Positions 52,891-64,000 of a DNA stretch of 64,000 bases are shown in pieces. Below the pieces are notes generated by a model, which saw only the letters and a list, made by a program, of their open reading frames with translations, ran no database searches and was not told where the DNA came from. Location: positions 7,169,015 through 7,233,014 of the forward strand of contig NC_053146.1 of the NCBI RefSeq assembly GCF_016808335.1, written 5' to 3'. Source of the stretch: Panicum virgatum (Eukaryota; Streptophyta; Magnoliopsida; Poales; Poaceae). Every line of letters starts with the position of its first letter. Positions within the stretch are counted from its first letter, which is position 1. A program made the position numbers and the translations under genes.

Positions 52891-55800
52891 TACAGTTATC
52901 ATGATAGGGCTCTTTTGGAATTATAGAGGAGTGTCTAAAAAGGGAATGACTGTTATGATTAAAGAACTTCTAGCTGAAAATATGGTTGATTTTGTGGGTC
53001 TTCAAGAGACCATGAAGAAGAAGTACTCTAATGCTTTTTTTAGGAAAATTGATCCTCATAAAAAATTTGTCTGGCATTGGATCCCCTCTGATGGTAAATC
53101 TGGGGGAATCCTTTGTGGAGTTAATCTAGAGAAGTTTGATGTTACCCATTTCTCTGTGGGTTCCTTCTCCTTATTTGTTAGTGTTATGTGTAAAAAAGAG
53201 AAAAAAGAACTCCTGCTGGTCTCAGTCTATGGCACTGCTCATGATGAAAATAAAGAGGACTTCCTCACTGAAGTCTCTCAGATTTGTGCTAGGAGAAATT
53301 GCCCCATGATCATGGGAGGAGACTTCAATATTCTGAGATACAGTTCTGAAAAAAACACGACTTTCACTGCCAATAAATACTCAGATCTCTTTAACTGGGT
53401 AATAAACACTTATGAACTTAGAGATTTGAACATAAATGGTAGGAATTTCACCTGGTCCAACAACCATGAAATCCCTACCCTAGAAAGGCTTGACATAATT
53501 CTAATTTCTGAAGATTGGGAAAATAAGTACCCACTCACTACCCTCAGAAAGATTACTAAAGAAATGTCTGATCACAACCCTCTGCTGTTGTGTACTGACC
53601 AAGAGAAGAGAAAGCAAACAAAACCTTTTTGTTTTGAAAATGCTTGGCTGAAACATCAAGACTTCGTGCCCAAAATCAAAGAAATCTAGGAAAAATAGGT
53701 TATATGTGACAGTGCTGTAGATAGATGGTGCATCAAGATTAACAGAGTTAAAAAGTTCATCAAGAGTTGGGGCCAAAGTCTGAGAGGGCACAACAAAAAA
53801 TACAGAAATATCTTACAAGAAGAATTGCTGGCTCTTGAAAAGCTCGAGGAGGAGGACTCCCTACCAAGGCACTTATTAGAAAGGAAAATCTTCATTCAAA
53901 CTGAGATGCATAGACTTTTAGAGGAAGAGGAGGAATACTGGCACAAAAGATCAAATTTGAACTGGCTGCTCAAAGGGGACCTGAACACTGAGTTTTTCCA
54001 CAAAGTGGCTAATGGAAAAAAAGGAAGAATTAAATTTTCAGCCTTAACCAAAATGATGAGATTGTCAAGGGAGATGAAAATATCCTAAAAATAGCTACTG
54101 ATTATTACAAAACCTTATTTGGGCCCTCAGATAACCCAATTTATAAACTGGATCCCTCTTGCTGGTTCCCTAAAGAAAAAATATCCCAAGAAGAAAAGGA
54201 TATATTGGATAGTAATTTCTCAGAGGATGAGATAAAAAAATGCTATTTTTTCTATGGAAAAGAACACTGCACCTGGTCCTGATCATATGCCGGTGGAATT
54301 TTTCCAGACATGTTGGGAGATAATCAAATCTGATATCTGCATTATGTTTAAAGAATTTGAGAATCAGAATTTGGATTTGGGTAGATTAAACTATGGAACC
54401 ATCACATTACTCCCTAAAATTAAAGAGGCAAACAGAATACAACAATACAAGCCTATCTGCCTGCTGAATGTTGTATATAAACTTTTTACAAAGACTTTGA
54501 TGATTAGATGGGAAAAGATTCTGGATAGAATCCTAAATAAATGTCAAACAACCTTCCTTAAAGGCATGAATATAATGGAGGGTGTGCTGAGTCTGCATGA
54601 AATTTTACATGACACCAAAATAAGAAAGAAAGGAGAAATAATCTTAAAATTGGATTTCGAGAAGGCTTATGACAAATTGAACTGGGATTTTCTGTTAGAA
54701 TGTCTCAACCAAAGAGGTTTCCCTCCTAAATGCTGTAGCTGGATTAGAGCTGTTTTGACAAGTGGAACCCTTAGTGTAAAAGCCAATGATAAGATATGAC
54801 CTTACTTCAAAAGTGGCAAAGGAGTCAGACAAGGGGACCCTTTATCTCCCCTTCTCTTCAATATTGCAGCTGATTCCCTGGCAAAAATGGTTAGCATGGG
54901 ACAGACCAATGGTATAATCAGAGGGTTAATACCAAAATATGTTCAAAATGGCATTGCTCTACTTCAGTATGCGGATGACACAATCCTGTGTCTAAGATGA
55001 CTTGGAAAATGCTCAAAATATGAAACTTTTGCTATATCTTTATGAAGGCATGTCAGGTTTGAAAATCAACTTTGGGAAGAGTGAAGTGATCATGATAGAT
55101 CAAGATCTGGAAAAATCATTAACCTTCTCAGAGATGTTCAATTGTGATGTTGAAAAATGGCCAATCAAGTATCTTGGAGTACCTGTTTCTGGATCTAGGC
55201 TGAGAGTGGCTGACTGGCTACCCTTGGTAGAAAAAATCAATAAAATACTTGATGGATGGAAAGGAGCCTCCCTTTCCATTGGTGGGAGACTGACTCTTCT
55301 CAATGCTTGCTTAAGCAGCATTCCTCTCTACTGTATGTCTATGTCTCTGCTACCTAAAACTATAATAAAAAAGATTGACTTGGTGAGGAAAAGGTTCCTC
55401 TGGCAGGGAGGTGGGACCAAAAGAAAATATCATCTTGTTAAGTGGACCAAGATATGTAAAACTAGAGAGAAATGGGGTCTAGGTGTCAAGGATCTGAGGA
55501 AAATGAACATTAGTATGCTCTGTAAATGGTGGTGGAAGCTGGAAAAGGGAGAAGGCTTATGGCAGACCATTGTGAGGCAAAAATATGTGAAAGATTCATG
55601 TGTTTCTCAGCTAAAAAGGAAGAAATCCAACTCTCCTGCCTGGAATGACCTTCTTACCATCAGGGATAACTACCTGAGAGGGAGAAAATTAAAGATTGGT
55701 AAAGGAACTAATGTAGACTGCTGGCAGGATGCATGGTGTGGCTCCATCCCTTAAAAGAACAATTTCGAACGCTTTTTGAGATCTGCAATGAACAAAATAT

Positions 55801-56847
55801 AACTATGGCAAAAAGTGCCAAACACAATTGGAGATTTACTTTTAGACGTTGGTTGGATACTGAGCAACAGGAGCAATGGAGGTCCCTGAGGGATATCCTA
55901 TTCTCTTGTGCTCTAAATGATGAGGACGATCTGCCAATCTAGAAATGGGAAAAATAAGGATCTTTCTCGGTGAAATCCATGTATTCCCATCTCTGTTCTA
56001 ATGAGGTTGGAGTACATTTTAAGAACATTTGGAAAGCTAAAATACCTTTGAAGATCAAAATTTGGATGTGGCTTATTAACAACAATGCAATTCTTACTAA
56101 GGGCAACTTGCTCAAAAGAAATTGGTCAGGTGACCTGAGGTGTGCTTTCTGCAATGATATAGAAAAATTCCCCATATCTTCTTTGAATGCACTATGGCTA
56201 AATATATCTGGAGTTTGGTAGCCTATGTACTTGGGGCAACAAGCCGGCCTACCTCTTTTGATCAGTATTGGACTTGGATCTCCTTAGTTCTAAAAGAAGG
56301 AAATTTTTTTTTTGCATGACTGGCCTCTCAGCCATTTGCTGGGCGATTTGGCTCACCAGAAACAAGTTTTCCTTCGAATGAAAGTTAACTAGATCTCCTA
56401 CGGAGGTCATATGCTTAGCAAGCTCTTTTATCTCATATTGGGCAGGTCTTCAGAAGGGAAGCGACAAGGGAATCCTGGAGTCTGGTGCTGATACCCTCAA
56501 GCAGGCGGTTCTGCACTTCCACCATCAACGCCAAGACAACAGCCGTTTGATGCTCCCCTGCTGAAGCTGGAGTTGGACGGTGCCGTCGGCTCTACTACAG
56601 GAGTGCCGCTTTGGCTTTTTCATTTCTGTTACCCCTTCTGTGTTGCTCCTGCTGTGTTCCCCAGAGTCTCCAGTGTCCTGGGTTACCTCCTAGTCTTTAG
56701 TTACCATCGGCTTCAAGTAGTGGTCTCTTTTCTGTTGGTTTGAAACTTGTGCTACCTGTTTTACCTTTGCGCTCGGTACCTATGACTTTGTAATTTCGTT
56801 GCTTCTGGTAATGAAATTCGGGCTCGCCCCATGCTGGAAAAAAAAAA
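52891..56847 (+). mobile_element. L1-type LINE, ORF2 region, 5'-truncated and decayed
   Basis: Starts about ten bases before the ORF2 ATG and ends in a run of A (56838-56847). The host text on both sides has GCACAG (52885-52890, 56848-56853), a weak candidate target duplication. No ORF1 is present. Confidence 0.7.
52901..56221 (+). pseudogene. LINE ORF2: endonuclease, reverse transcriptase, zinc-binding tail
   Basis: Apurinic endonuclease domain (52901-53689): FVGLQETMKKK, IMGGDFNILR, ERLDIILISEDW and MSDHNPLLL. Reverse transcriptase: TAPGPDHMPVEFF, PICLLNVVYKLF, LDFEKAYDKLNW (about 54650), GVRQGDPLSPLLFN (54816) and the YADD box (about 54970). Then the C-terminal region (55002-55754) and a zf-RVT-like tail (55970-56221). 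Broken by stops near 53688, 54799 and 55743 and by frameshifts near 54085, 54240 and 55000. Inactive. Confidence 0.85.
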
Positions 56848-56853
56848 GCACAG

Positions 56854-58238
56854 CCAACACCGCCCGCCGCCTGAACAAGCCACAACCATCGCTCCTCCTC
56901 ATAGCACCACCACTTCAACAATACTCATCCGGATCAAGGATGACGAATCCCAGGTGGACTTAGCTTGATGACAACAAGTAAACATGTATGTGACTATTGT
57001 GAGCTCTTGGCGGCTTATATGGCAGAATAATCTACTATTCTCTTATTCTCTATGTATTGACTTTGTACTAGGGCTGCAGTAGATCCATGCGCCTTCCACG
57101 CAGGTTCACGTTCCACTATGAGAGCGTGGTAAACAAATGCCGTCATGGCGGCTTTCTCACTGTGGGTTTCATTCAAAGCATGCACGTCCGTGCATGGTCA
57201 AGCGTCAAAAGTCAAACCTTGTGCATGGAAAAATCAAGCGCACGTGCATGAATTTAGTGATCTGTCCTTGAAGAGGGAGTGTGATGAGTTTAGCTAGGTC
57301 TAGCTATAGCCATATAAACCAAACCCTACTTTTACAAAGGCACATAATTAAATTAAATTAATTAAGTTTTCCCATTTTGGAACTCATCAAATACTATTCT
57401 GGGAGAATATATAGTAGTGGTTATATTATTGTTGTCTTTGTGTGACTGCTAGGAGCCAATAATAATACTCAGGTGTTTGCCAATAATAATAAAAACACAA
57501 ACATTTTTTCTAAAAGAAAGTTGCATGGCTAGTTTCGAAGCAACTATTCACGTGTAGGGTAAATAACCCCTAAATTAAATCCTGCCAGATTTTCTGATCG
57601 ATCATATATATTCAACTCACATGTTTGTTGACAAATTTGCCAACTCGGCTTTTGCAAAAAATCATGCATGCATCGGCCGGAGTGCATGTGTGGCGCACAC
57701 TGCAGGAACACGGCCATCACGCCTTTGAAGCTAGTGCAAGCTGCAGATTACTTTAGTTTCATCCATTAACGTAGAATATATAATTTACTATTTTTAAAAA
57801 ATATTGTTTGATTGAGCTATAGCAGATAATGATGTTGGAAAACGATCGTATAACAAGCAAGTCAATTGTCAACGCGCATGCACGACTACCTACAACCCCA
57901 GCAGCCGAGAAGAATTCTCCAAGTCAAACCATGCGTTATCAAAATATCTCATCCCCAGGATAATTCTGGATAATACCTTAAAAATACTACAATTGTAGAT
58001 CAAATGCAGAGGAAATAGTATTTGTACCATGAGTTACAAATCACATCGTGCAGCATGTGATTTTGATTGAAAGGGCCAGGCAGAGATGCATTAACACACA
58101 CACACACACGTGATTAATAACTTATTATCTACACGTCAGTATCACCCAAATATTTGAAGATACTCTTTATTCTTTATTTACATATAATGACTGAAAGGTT
58201 GCTATACAGTTAACAACACGATGGTTTAGGTTATTAGG
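56854..58238. other. Intergenic
   Basis: Continues the host sequence of the LINE insertion. Holds a (CA)n run at 58097-58111. No gene or transposon recognised. Confidence 0.4.
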
Positions 58239-58240
58239 TA

Positions 58241-58495
58241 CTCCCTCCATTCCAAATTGTAAGTAATTTCAACTTTCTTGGAGAGTTAAATATTTCAAGT
58301 TTGACCAAATTTATACAATAAAGTACTTATGGTACCAAATAAGTATCAATAGATTCTACAATTAATATACTTTCATAGTATATCTATTTGGTGGTATAAA
58401 TCTTGTAATCTTTTCTATAATGTTGGTCAAACACAAAAATAGTTTGACTCTACAAGAAAGTTGGAATGACTTACAATTTGAGGGGGGGGGGGGAG
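58241..58495. mobile_element. Stowaway MITE (255 bp)
   Basis: Ends CTCCCTCCATTCCAAATTGT and, reversed, CTCCCCCC...CAAATTGTAAG, flanked by TA (58239-58240, 58496-58497). The G-run at 58482-58493 has expanded in the right end. No coding sequence. Confidence 0.9.
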
Positions 58496-58497
58496 TA

Positions 58498-59061
58498 AAT
58501 TCCACATTATAGTTGTTTATTAAACCTTCCTCCTATAAAAAAATAATTTCATCTAGTGATTTGCCCTAAGTCAAACTTATTTTGAACTAAATCATAATAT
58601 ATAAAAATGCATTATCTTAAATGAAAAGAGTTACTTCATTTTAGAGTATGTGTATATGTATACTTTGCAAAAGTACATTTCAAATTTCATACTAAATCAT
58701 AATATATAAAAACTTAAATATAAATAACAAATTATTAAGGAAAACATAGATATGCTCATATTTGTGATTAGAGGAAGTATCATTAGTGTGGAAATGATGT
58801 TTGATGTCGAAGAGCGTGCATATGCGATGAAAAGAGTATCTGATGGAGAAAGTTATGGTCATAGCTATTAGGCAACGCAGCATTTCAGGTGTCTTGAGTT
58901 GAGTCAATGAATGGGAAATGCTTCAATTAGGAAATAAAGCAATAGACGCTTTTGACATTCCTGATTAAGTATGTTTTGCCTTACCGTTAGCCAAGAATGG
59001 TTGTTATATGGAAGCATCATGAGTGTTAGTGAAGACACATGATGAACGGTCTTCTCCATGT
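58498..59061. other. Intergenic AT-rich
   Basis: Repeats the phrase 'actaaatcataatatataaaaa' in shortened form near 58588 and 58692, perhaps a decayed MITE. Nothing else recognised. Confidence 0.35.
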
Positions 59062-59590
59062 CACTACTACAGAAATTTTTTCAGAGGCGGTTAAAAATGA
59101 TTATTGTCACGGTAAATAAGACATTAACAGAGGCATTTTTTTGCCCGCCTCTGTTAATAGAATATAAAAAATTAAAAAAATGCAAAAGCCCGCCGAGCCC
59201 ATCACGGACCCAGCGAGCCCATCGTGCTGCCGCCGGCCATTGCACCATCGCCCACCAGCAGTCGCGGCCCGCCGCGCCGCAGTGCAGAGTAGCCCTCCGC
59301 GCCGTGCTTGCTCGCGGCCGCCTCCGCCGCGCTCGCCCCGCAGCCCGCCGCGGCACCGTAATGCCGCCCCGCCCAGCCAGTCCGGAGGAGCTCGGTCGCC
59401 GTGCCATGGGAGAGGGAGGGTAGGAAAGAGAGGGGGAGAGAGGGAGGCCGCCGCGGTTTAAAGAGAGAGGGAGGGGAGTCGGAGCCTTCTATCCGGTCGA
59501 GTTGGGCTTGAGCGGGCCAGGCTTTTTACCTGAGGTGGTTAAAGAAACTGCCTCTCAAAATTGATTAACAGGCATATTTTGTAGGCTAAT
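59062..59590 (+). mobile_element. CACTA left end, truncated
   Basis: Begins CACTACTACAGAAATTTTTT, the CACTA terminal repeat, followed by subterminal words around 'cagaggcggtt' and 'gcctctgttaa'. A GC-rich block (59190-59500) follows, then 'gaggtggttaaagaaactgc'. No right end (…CTGTAGTAGTG) is seen before the next CACTA end at 60084. No coding sequence recognised. Confidence 0.6.
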
Positions 59591-60083
59591 CTTAAACTAA
59601 GGAGTTACCTGCAATTTTGATTGAAATCGAATTACAAATGTCTAATATCTTATGCATTTTACCTATAATTTCTGATCAGCATATTTATATAGGATTACAG
59701 TATTAATTAAATTATCCTACTAAAACAATAGGCTATAGGTTCCTTATTGGCACTTTATAGGCATTATGTCCACGCAATGTTGTTGTTTTCATTTTATTTT
59801 TTTATTAATAGAAAGGACAATTCTTAATCTAAAAATAAAAAGGACAATACAAACTCGTAGTACAGGAAGGAAAAATACAAAAAAATGAAGAAGACACTGG
59901 TAAGCCCTGAAAAAACTAAGAAGCAACAGAACACCTACATCACGTCAAACCACACACAAGAGCTTGCATTCAACTGGATCGATGAATAAACAATTAAGGT
60001 GATGATGAACACCAAAATCCAAGAACAAGTCCAAGTTGGCCCTACATATACAAGCATTGCATTCATTTTTCCTTAATTTGTTT
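59591..60083. other. Between two CACTA left ends
   Basis: AT-rich, no gene. It could be the rest of the first CACTA element or host DNA; no boundary is visible. Confidence 0.35.
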
Positions 60084-60099
60084 CACTACTACAGAACAG

Positions 60100-60260
60100 G
60101 CGATTTGTCCCGGTTGGGAAACCCTTTTTTGTCCCGGTTTCCCAACCGGGAACGCCAGGCCGGGACAAAAGGGTGCCCTTTTGTCCTGGGTCCGGCAACC
60201 AGGACAAAAAGCACCCTTTTGTCCCGGTTGGTAACACCCGGGACAAAAGGTCCATTTTTT
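60100..60260. promoter_or_regulatory. CACTA subterminal repeats
   Basis: At least six copies in both orientations of a TTTTGTCCCGGTTGG-like word, near 60110, 60129, 60160, 60178, 60212 and 60236. In En/Spm such repeats are bound by the element's TnpA-type protein. Confidence 0.65.
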
Positions 60261-60589
60261 TCCTGTTTCTCTTTTCTCAATTCTTTTTCTATTTCAATTA
60301 TACTTTTGCATTTCAATTAAATTTATGTATTGAAATTCAGTGTGTAAGATCTCCACTAATATATACATATATATAGTTACTTATATAATATTTGTCCTAG
60401 ATAGTTTCCATATATAAACATATATATATACACATATATATTATTGGAGGGCTTAAATATATAATACATACATACTCATAAATAGAAATATAATACATAC
60501 ACACATATATATTTACATAGGTATATTCATTCTTAATTATATATATACACGTATATTATCATATTTGTTGCGATTGTCAATGTTAGATT

Positions 60590-63500
60590 GTCCATCATAG
60601 TAAAATTCGCCTTTTGGATCGAGGACTTGCTCAACAATAAATCCGGACAATTGTTCTTGAATCGCCATAATCTTTTCCTCCGGTATGAGTTTATCGCGCA
60701 TCTCCTCGACCTATGGAAAAGGGGGATAATTAATTTCGACTAATTAAAATACGAGTTCAAACATTAGCAAGTTTTTTACTTACTTCCTCCTCCCAATCTA
60801 CCAAGGCCCTTGGAGGACCTACCAGATCGTGGATGTTCTCGCATACATAGTATGCGTATAAATTAGTGCCTTATTTCTGCCTCATGCACTTTATGAAAGA
60901 AGAAATTATTAGGTATTTACATGAATATATGGTAAAACTAATGAAACGTGCAACAAATCATCCAAGTGTGTGCCGCAAAATCTGTCTTGATCTTCAATTC
61001 CTTGTCCAATTTGCCTGGATGATTTTTAGCGACTTGTTTCCAAACCCTGTGCATGATTAGAACAATTATAGTCAAGTAACAAAGTGATTCAAAGTATCGG
61101 TCATCGACGGAGTAGTGGTAGAATTACTTTTTCATCATGTTAAGAAGATCACTGTATTGTTCTGGAGGTCTCCTTAATGAGTCCATAACCACCATCATGC
61201 TAATGTCGATAAGTATGAGCATTAGGACCTAGTGTTGACTGCAAGATTAGATGGAATAGTTAAGGTTTAAACAATTCGATGATACAAAATAAAAAGAGTT
61301 AGACGAAAGGAATCACTCACGCAAAGTTGTAAGGAAACAATATCATTTGCTTGTTGTGATGAACGCTTATGTACTTGAACAAGTTTTGGAATATCTCATC
61401 GGAATTGTCACGTAGAAGCCTCCAATTACAAGTAATTGGGTCGATGAAGCCGAGGTGAGAGTATTCCTTTCTCATGCAAGTTTGTATCTCCATTCTACAT
61501 GATACCGAATAAATCAAGGGATCAGTATGTTGAGAACATGCAAAACAATACGTAAGGAGAGTAAAATACTTACAGAACCCACAAGCCGACCATAGAGATG
61601 TCAAGGTCTTCCTGATGGAACAGTTGGTAAACTTCTTCCCAGTTTATCCATATAATGGCCTCCCCCCCCTAAGAAATCATCATTTTCAATCTTTGCACCC
61701 TGCATGAAGATGCAATCGGCCATCGCACGCATGTGGTGCTGGTGCAGCTTATACATTTGCGTTGGAAGCACGGACACTATTTCGGGGGGTCCAAGAGATT
61801 TGCCCAGCTCATACGTCCATTTGACGACCACATCGGCCTTTGGAACATCTTCCCCCCTGCAATCTGAGCCGCCGCCAGGTTTGCTTCTTTCAAAAATGTA
61901 ACAAAGTCTTGTTGTTGCGTCGTTTGTCCCACTACGAGAGGCTCTATTGATTGTTTCTTTTGGGCTCCGAGCTGTGGAACGTCGGACGACGATGACTTTG
62001 ATTGTCTCTTCTTTTTTCTCAGTAGTTTTGATAATTGTGCGGTTGTAGTCAGAAGGGGGATCTTGCGGAATGAATTTTCTCTTATTTGCTTCGCACATTC
62101 CCTTAAAAAATTTCAAATCTCCCGGATTTATCACTTTCTCGGGCTCCGGCTTCGGCTTGAAGTGCTCTTTAACTCTTTCTTGAGTTATCCGATCGCATTC
62201 TTCAAGGCTCATGTCCTAGGGTTTAATAGGAGCCTCCTTAGTTTTTTTCTTCTTTTCCTTCTTCTTTGGAGGCTCCTTAGCCGGTGCAGCTACCTTCTTT
62301 GTCGGTAGCTGTTTCTGTTTCTTTGCCGGCGGCGGAGGGGGTGACCAAGGAGGTGACGGTGACGCTTGAGTGTTCATCGGCGCATGAGATGATGGTGATG
62401 GAGAATGTACCGGTGAACCTTGCCGAGATAGTGCTGCCCTTGGGGAGTTTTACGGAGATGTCGGCCTTGGAGAGGCATGCTGAGATGCCGTTCTTGGTGT
62501 TCGATCATCCGACTTTAGGACAATGTAGCGCTTATCCTATAGGATGTAGCCATGAATGACTTCTGCTAGTGTCCTCTCCCCATCGCCTCTAGGAATATCA
62601 AGCTCGAGCGTCTCCCAACCCTGGCACACCTGCTCCATGCCAACTCTTGTGTATCCTGTCGAAATTTGCTGCCCGTGGTACACGTCGCCTGGTTGGGTTG
62701 GCATGGCGGTACCGTACGCAACAGTGAACATTAAGTTCTTAATGGCAGTCTGCAGGTCACAAGGTGTCCACTAGGTGATCTCATCCAGTGGAAATCGCTG
62801 CGGGGCCGTCGCTTCAACTGCGGCCTGGATCCCCATTGTCTCGACGGCGACGTCTGTGGAAGTGTAGCTGCTTTTCCGCTGAGACAGATGATCGGCTGCG
62901 ACATTAGGCTCTGGAGGCACCGGTTGCGCTTGTTGTTGCTGGCTCATTGCTATGGCCACTTGGCGTTGAACCTCTTCCTCCAGTCTTTGATCATGTGACA
63001 TGAGCCGTTCCTCTAGCCTTCGCAAGTGCTCCCGCCCATCATTCTTTCTTCTTTGCTGGCTTCTATATGATTCAATGTAATCCTTGAACCCATACTTCCA
63101 CGGAACCACGCCTTTGCCTCTTGTGCGGTCCGGATGTTCTGGATTCCCAAGGGTGTAAGTCAACTCGTCCCTCTCTCTATCCGGCTGGAATGTTCCCTCA
63201 GCCGCTGCTTGTATGACCTCCTGTAGTCTCTGGGCTGCCAGCTAGATTTTTGGCCCATAGATGCAGGCCCTAGTCAATGGGTCCAAGCTTCCCCCGTGAC
63301 CATAAAACAAGGTCCTTGACCTTTCAGGCCAGTTCATGGTAGCAGGTTTGATGCCTCTATCAAGCAGATCCTGCTCCATCTTCTCCCATTTGGGTATTAC
63401 AAGCTTGTAGCCTCCTCGCCCTAGAGTGCAATGGTACACTTTCTTCGAGGCATTATCTTTGGCCTTCTGCACCTTCTGAAGCCCAAGCTCTGAAGACTTG

Positions 63501-63948
63501 TATTGCACAAATGCATCCCAGTGACCCCTGAGCTTTTCGAGCTCGCCGGTAAACACGGGCGTGGTCCTGGTCTTGATATATTTCTTCGTCAAAATTTTCT
63601 TCAATGATTGCAGCTGTTCGGCCATCTTGCTCAGGGTCCAGCGCTTGCATATCTCTTTTGATTCAGCTGGAACCATGAAGTTCTTCTTAAGCTCCCGCCA
63701 GCACCATTCTTTTTCTCTCTCGGGTACTGCATCCCGTTCCTTGCTTGGATTGGAAGCTTTCCATATCCTGAAGCTGATCGGGATGTGGTCCCTGATAATA
63801 CATCTGGATTGTCTTACGAATTTTTTGGCGGCAGCTTCTGGAGCGATCGGTTCACCATCTGGACCAACTTCCGTTATTATGTACTGCCCTTCCAGTTTCT
63901 TTGTCAGGCCTCGCTTTGTCTTTTTCTGCTGCGATGATGATCCAGACG
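60590..63948 (-). pseudogene. CACTA accessory gene: Transposase_24-like domain plus Ulp1-like protease
   Basis: Minus-strand multi-exon gene; a further upstream exon lies outside the window (acceptor TATAG before 63948). N-terminal part (63948-63242) has FRIWKAS, then GELEKLRGHWDAFVQYKSSE, YHCTLGRGGYKLVIPKWEKM and NWPERSRTLFYGHGGSLDPL, the Ptta/En/Spm Transposase_24 pattern. A Q-rich coiled coil (63163-62771), a charged linker (62212-61601) and a C-terminal Ulp1-like cysteine-protease region follow. In the last, KQMILFPYNFA joins across an intron to the catalytic-histidine strand, then MDSLRRPPEQ and, at about 60700-60600, EEKIMAIQEQLSGFIVEQVL. Defect: TAG at 61229-61231, directly after the His codon, where the family has Trp. 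A frameshift hides the Cys region near 60950. Ulp1-type proteases act on SUMO conjugates; the copy here looks dead. Confidence 0.7.
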
Positions 63949-64000
63949 CTATACAAAAATATTCATATACTTATATAGTATTCATATAGATTCAGATGAA

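Larger units (their letters stand above)
60084..64000 (+). mobile_element. Large CACTA (En/Spm) element, left part
   Basis: Starts CACTACTACAGAACAGGCG, then 170 bp of inverted subterminal words (TTTTGTCCCGG and GGGACAAAAGG alternating), the usual CACTA transposase-binding layout. AT-rich repeats follow (60340-60590), then a minus-strand gene reading toward this end. Runs off the right edge. Confidence 0.8.

Noticed and set aside
52885..56853. GCACAG on both sides of the LINE as a firm target duplication
   Set aside because: Only six bases, short for a LINE; kept as a weak hint and not used to define the ends strictly.

Overview
This is a stretch of grass (Poaceae) nuclear genome. The evidence is nested Ty3/gypsy LTR retrotransposons, Tourist- and Stowaway-type MITEs, Mutator-like, hAT, PIF/Harbinger and CACTA DNA elements, and a few host genes with GC-rich 5' exons, GT-AG introns and proteins that look like conserved grass genes. 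I did not determine the species. About four fifths of the window is transposon-derived.

Layout. 1-20797 is one nested retrotransposon pile. The oldest layer is a minus-strand gypsy element (G1): its 5' LTR, PBS and gag lie at 18840-20797 and its gag zinc knuckle and protease at 3861-6666. It was split by two copies of one non-autonomous, gypsy-like family: E2 (6667-18839, minus, with a 5-bp target duplication differing at one base) and E1 (1-3860, plus, running off the left edge). E1 and E2 share a 418-bp LTR and a tandem array of ~120-bp units. Both also carry a multi-exon gene transcribed antisense to the element, with a 'putative gypsy type transposon' (PF04195-like) N-terminus. E2's 3' LTR was later broken by a 3.4-kb solo LTR, and G1's gag by another LTR.

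20798-24740 is a graveyard: a dead duplicate of the 3' end of the SWIM gene found at 32 kb, penetrated by half a Tourist element, a Harbinger-like element holding a nested hAT, and a truncated LINE with a 13-bp target duplication. 25221-26120 is a host F-box-associated protein gene that lacks the F-box. 27.8-31.4 kb holds small MITEs, a 1.07-kb solo LTR flanked by exact-ended 170-bp direct repeats, and a Pack-MULE-like element with 9-bp target duplications. 31927-36.0 kb is an intact, six-exon (five coding exons), minus-strand gene for an 818-aa SWIM zinc-finger protein derived from a MULE transposase.

37140-44830 is a large Mutator-like element with 186-bp inverted repeats, carrying a GRF zinc-finger gene (plus) and a decayed transposase gene (minus). 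45842-49509 holds a tandem pair of two-exon genes for secreted proteins like Arabidopsis At4g14100. 52.9-56.85 kb is a decayed L1-type LINE. 58.2 kb is a Stowaway MITE. From 59062, and again from 60084, CACTA left ends appear; the second begins a large En/Spm element running off the right edge, whose minus-strand gene joins a Transposase_24-like domain to a C-terminal Ulp1-like protease domain.

Four host genes look functional: the F-box-associated gene, the SWIM gene and the two At4g14100-like genes. The rest is mobile DNA in various stages of decay. Splice sites were chosen by eye from reading-frame continuity and GT-AG signals; family assignments come from recognised motifs, not database searches.
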